Assembly: GCA_025355105.1 (NCBI GenBank)
Contig: JANYAE010000113.1
Span: 1 to 64,000 of the forward strand
Direction of reading: 5' to 3'
Source: Pseudomonadota bacterium
Lineage (GTDB): Bacteria > Pseudomonadota > Gammaproteobacteria > Steroidobacterales > Steroidobacteraceae
DNA: 64,000 nucleotides
Under the pieces are notes generated by a model, which saw only the letters and a list, made by a program, of their open reading frames with translations, made no database searches and was not told where the DNA came from. The number at the start of each line of letters is the position of its first letter. Positions within the stretch are counted from its first letter, which is position 1. This document shows positions 62,034 through 64,000 of this stretch, in pieces. The position numbers and the translations under genes were made by a program.

Positions 62034-64000
62034 ATGCGGATCAACAGGCCGACGGACTCTGCGGTGACACCGAAGCTCGCCTACGCGATCGCGGCCGTCT
62101 TGAGCGGCGCGTCAATCGCACCGCTGGCAACCGCCGCCGGTGCCAGCGACCCGTCGTCTGACTCGCTCGGCGAGATCATCGTCACCGCGCAGCGCCGCTC
62201 GGAAAGCATGCAGAACGTGCCGATCTCGATGCAGGCGTTCACTGCGACGGCGCTCGCCGAGCTCAATATCTCGACCTTCGACGACTACATCAAGTACCTG
62301 CCGAACCTGACCTCGGCCAACAACGGCCCGGGGCAGAACGAGGTCTTCATGCGCGGCCTCAGCGCCGGCGCGCAGCCGAGCCAGGGCAGCGGCTCCACCG
62401 CCGCCTACCCGAACGTCGCCATCTACCTCGACAACCAGTCCGGCCAGCTGCCGGGCCGCAACCTCGACATCTACGCGGCCGACCTCAACCGCATCGAGGT
62501 GCTGGAAGGGCCGCAGGGCACGTTGTTTGGCTCCGGCGCCGAGGCCGGCGTGATCCGCTACATCACCAACGAGCCGAAGCTCAACGTCACCGAGGGCAGC
62601 GCCAAGGCCGGCTATGGCGTCACCGCGCACGGCGATCCGAACAGCGACGTGACCGCGGTGCTCAACCTGCCGCTGATCACCGACAAGCTGGCGGTGCGCG
62701 GCGTGTTCTACACCGACCAGCGCGGCGGCTACATCGACAACGTGCCGGCGACCTTCACGCGCAGCAACACCGACATCGGCATCCACTACGCCAACTACGC
62801 GACTGGCTGCGCGATCGGCTCGCCGGCCAGCGGCGCGTGCGCACCGGTCATCGACCCGGTCACCGGCAAAAATACCAATTCGGCCACCAGCTTCGGCGTG
62901 CCGCCGAACAGCACGGCGATCAACAACTACAACCAGGCGCACCGCGCGATCAACCCGACGAACTACACCGGCATGCGGCTCTCGGCACTGCTGAAGTTCA
63001 ACGACGACTGGGACCTGCTCCTCACGCAGACCTACCAGAACCTGCACACCGATGGCGTGTTCTACCAGCAGCCGAACGCCTCGGACGGCCAGGCGCTGAA
63101 TCCGCTCGAGGTCACGCTGTTCAATCCGTCCTACAACAAGGACCGCTTCGAGAACACCGCCTGGACGCTGAACGGCCGGATCGGCGCTCTGAAGATGGTC
63201 TATACCGGCGGCTACCTGGTGCGCAATGTGCAGCAGGTCAGCGACTACACCAACTACTCGCGCGGCGTGTACGCCGACTACTACCAGTGCTACGGCCCGA
63301 CCGGCGGCACGCTGAACTATCCGTCGACCTGCTTCTCGCCGAGCGCGGTCTGGCGGTCGGTGGAGCGCAACGAGCACATGCAGCACGAGTTCCGCCTCAG
63401 CACCCCGGACGACTGGCGCCTGCGCGGCATCGCCGGTGTGTACTACGAGGACAACAAGCTGCAGGACCAAAGCGACTGGCGCTACAAGACCGTGCCATCG
63501 TGTACCTCCAACGGCGTGCCGGGCGAGGATCCGGGCAACACCGGCTGCTTCTCGAACATCGGCACGGTGGCGGGCACGACGGTCGTCAACCCGGGGGTGC
63601 GCGACTCAAACAGCTCCTTCTATCAGGATGACGTCCGCGAGACCAAGCAGACCGCGTTCTTCATCTCGGCGGACTACGACATCATCCCGAAGGTGCTGAC
63701 CGCGACGCTCGGCACGCGCCACTTCAAGTTCGACAACTCGTTCAAGGGCGCCGTCAACGGCAGCTTCTTCTGCTACCAGGGCGGCGTGGTGCCCGGCGGC
63801 TGCCAGGGCAGCACCGCCTACAACCTCGACGCCGCCAACCTCTCCGGCAGCGAGTCCGGCTGGAAGAGCCGCGGCAACCTGACCTGGCACATCACGTCGA
63901 ACGTCATGGTGTACGGCACGTACTCGCAGGGCTTCCGGCCCGGCGGCTTCAACCAGAACGGCGGCAGCCTGCACATCTACGGAACGGACGGCGTGCAGCA
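62034..64000 (+). CDS. TonB-dependent outer membrane receptor, cut by window end
   Basis: The open frame runs from ATG 62034 to the window end (655 full codons) with no stop, so the C-terminal barrel is missing. Signal peptide about 1-36; TonB box region LGEIIVTAQRRSESMQNVP; plug with YIKYLPNLTSANNGPGQNEVFMRGLS (read in parts) and IEVLEGPQGTLFGSGAEAGVIRYITN; then barrel strands rich in Asn, Tyr and Thr, with several extracellular Cys (DYYQCYGPTG, TGCFS). It belongs to the same EIIVTAQRR group as the receptor at 30168-32441. AAGGGG about 8 nt before the ATG supports the start. Substrate unknown. Confidence 0.93.
   Translation, partial: MRINRPTDSAVTPKLAYAIAAVLSGASIAPLATAAGASDPSSDSLGEIIVTAQRRSESMQNVPISMQAFTATALAELNISTFDDYIKYLPNLTSANNGPGQNEVFMRGLSAGAQPSQGSGSTAAYPNVAIYLDNQSGQLPGRNLDIYAADLNRIEVLEGPQGTLFGSGAEAGVIRYITNEPKLNVTEGSAKAGYGVTAHGDPNSDVTAVLNLPLITDKLAVRGVFYTDQRGGYIDNVPATFTRSNTDIGIHYANYATGCAIGSPASGACAPVIDPVTGKNTNSATSFGVPPNSTAINNYNQAHRAINPTNYTGMRLSALLKFNDDWDLLLTQTYQNLHTDGVFYQQPNASDGQALNPLEVTLFNPSYNKDRFENTAWTLNGRIGALKMVYTGGYLVRNVQQVSDYTNYSRGVYADYYQCYGPTGGTLNYPSTCFSPSAVWRSVERNEHMQHEFRLSTPDDWRLRGIAGVYYEDNKLQDQSDWRYKTVPSCTSNGVPGEDPGNTGCFSNIGTVAGTTVVNPGVRDSNSSFYQDDVRETKQTAFFISADYDIIPKVLTATLGTRHFKFDNSFKGAVNGSFFCYQGGVVPGGCQGSTAYNLDAANLSGSESGWKSRGNLTWHITSNVMVYGTYSQGFRPGGFNQNGGSLHIYGTDGVQ

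Overview
The window is one stretch of a GC-rich (by eye about 70 %) Gram-negative genome. TonB-dependent receptors, Lgt, ThyA of E. coli type, a split GcvPA/GcvPB glycine decarboxylase and a kynurenine-type route to NAD suggest a gammaproteobacterium near the Xanthomonadales, Nevskiales or Steroidobacterales. That placement is inference from gene content, not from a marker gene. Coding density is very high, many starts are GTG or TTG, and most operon joints are ATGA/GTGA-type overlaps. I see no insertion sequence, prophage, CRISPR array, rRNA or tRNA, so this looks like native chromosome.

Left part (1-15.5 kb). A cut secreted protein on the minus strand is followed by a four-gene kynurenine operon: 3-hydroxyanthranilate dioxygenase, cyclase-type formamidase, kynureninase, kynurenine 3-monooxygenase. 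It runs convergently into folA with a 41-nt overlap. After a 312-nt gap with the folA promoter and a strong intrinsic terminator comes a chain starting with coaX: M20 peptidase, a fused binding-protein/permease, a second permease, a fused double ATPase (a Dpp-type importer in three polypeptides), aldehyde dehydrogenase, SDR and P1-family peptidase.

Middle (15.5-37 kb). A secreted unknown protein, an ECF sigma factor and a membrane protein with ankyrin repeats form a regulatory unit. It is followed by a TonB receptor, a diheme cytochrome c and an S10 carboxypeptidase. Then come tag, an FAD amine oxidase/ALDH pair, an EamA transporter, a TTC38-like TPR protein, an alpha/beta hydrolase, a second TonB receptor, and a beta-alanine type module (mmsA, omega-aminotransferase) divergent from its MocR regulator across an AT-rich operator.

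Right part (37-64 kb). Mostly minus-strand housekeeping genes: FMN reductase, a 2OG oxygenase and SET-domain pair, thyA, lgt, a YdcF protein, an RlmI-type methyltransferase, the YyaL protein (plus strand), a HIT-like protein, DUF486, ComB-like phosphatase, cytochrome c lipoprotein, YcbK-like protein, PLP decarboxylase, tsaC, DUF72, an Nma111-like tandem protease, a PfkB kinase and dgkA. The glycine cleavage operon gcvT-gcvH-gcvPA-gcvPB follows, controlled by a tandem glycine riboswitch with a clear terminator. gcvPA carries an in-frame TAG at codon 29 where Glu is expected. The window ends with a DUF885 peptidase and a third, cut TonB receptor.

Most notable: the amber codon in gcvPA; the binding protein-permease fusion; the Nma111-type protease; the SET/2OG gene pair; the ankyrin-tailed candidate anti-sigma factor; and the MocR operator. 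All readings are by eye, without database searches.
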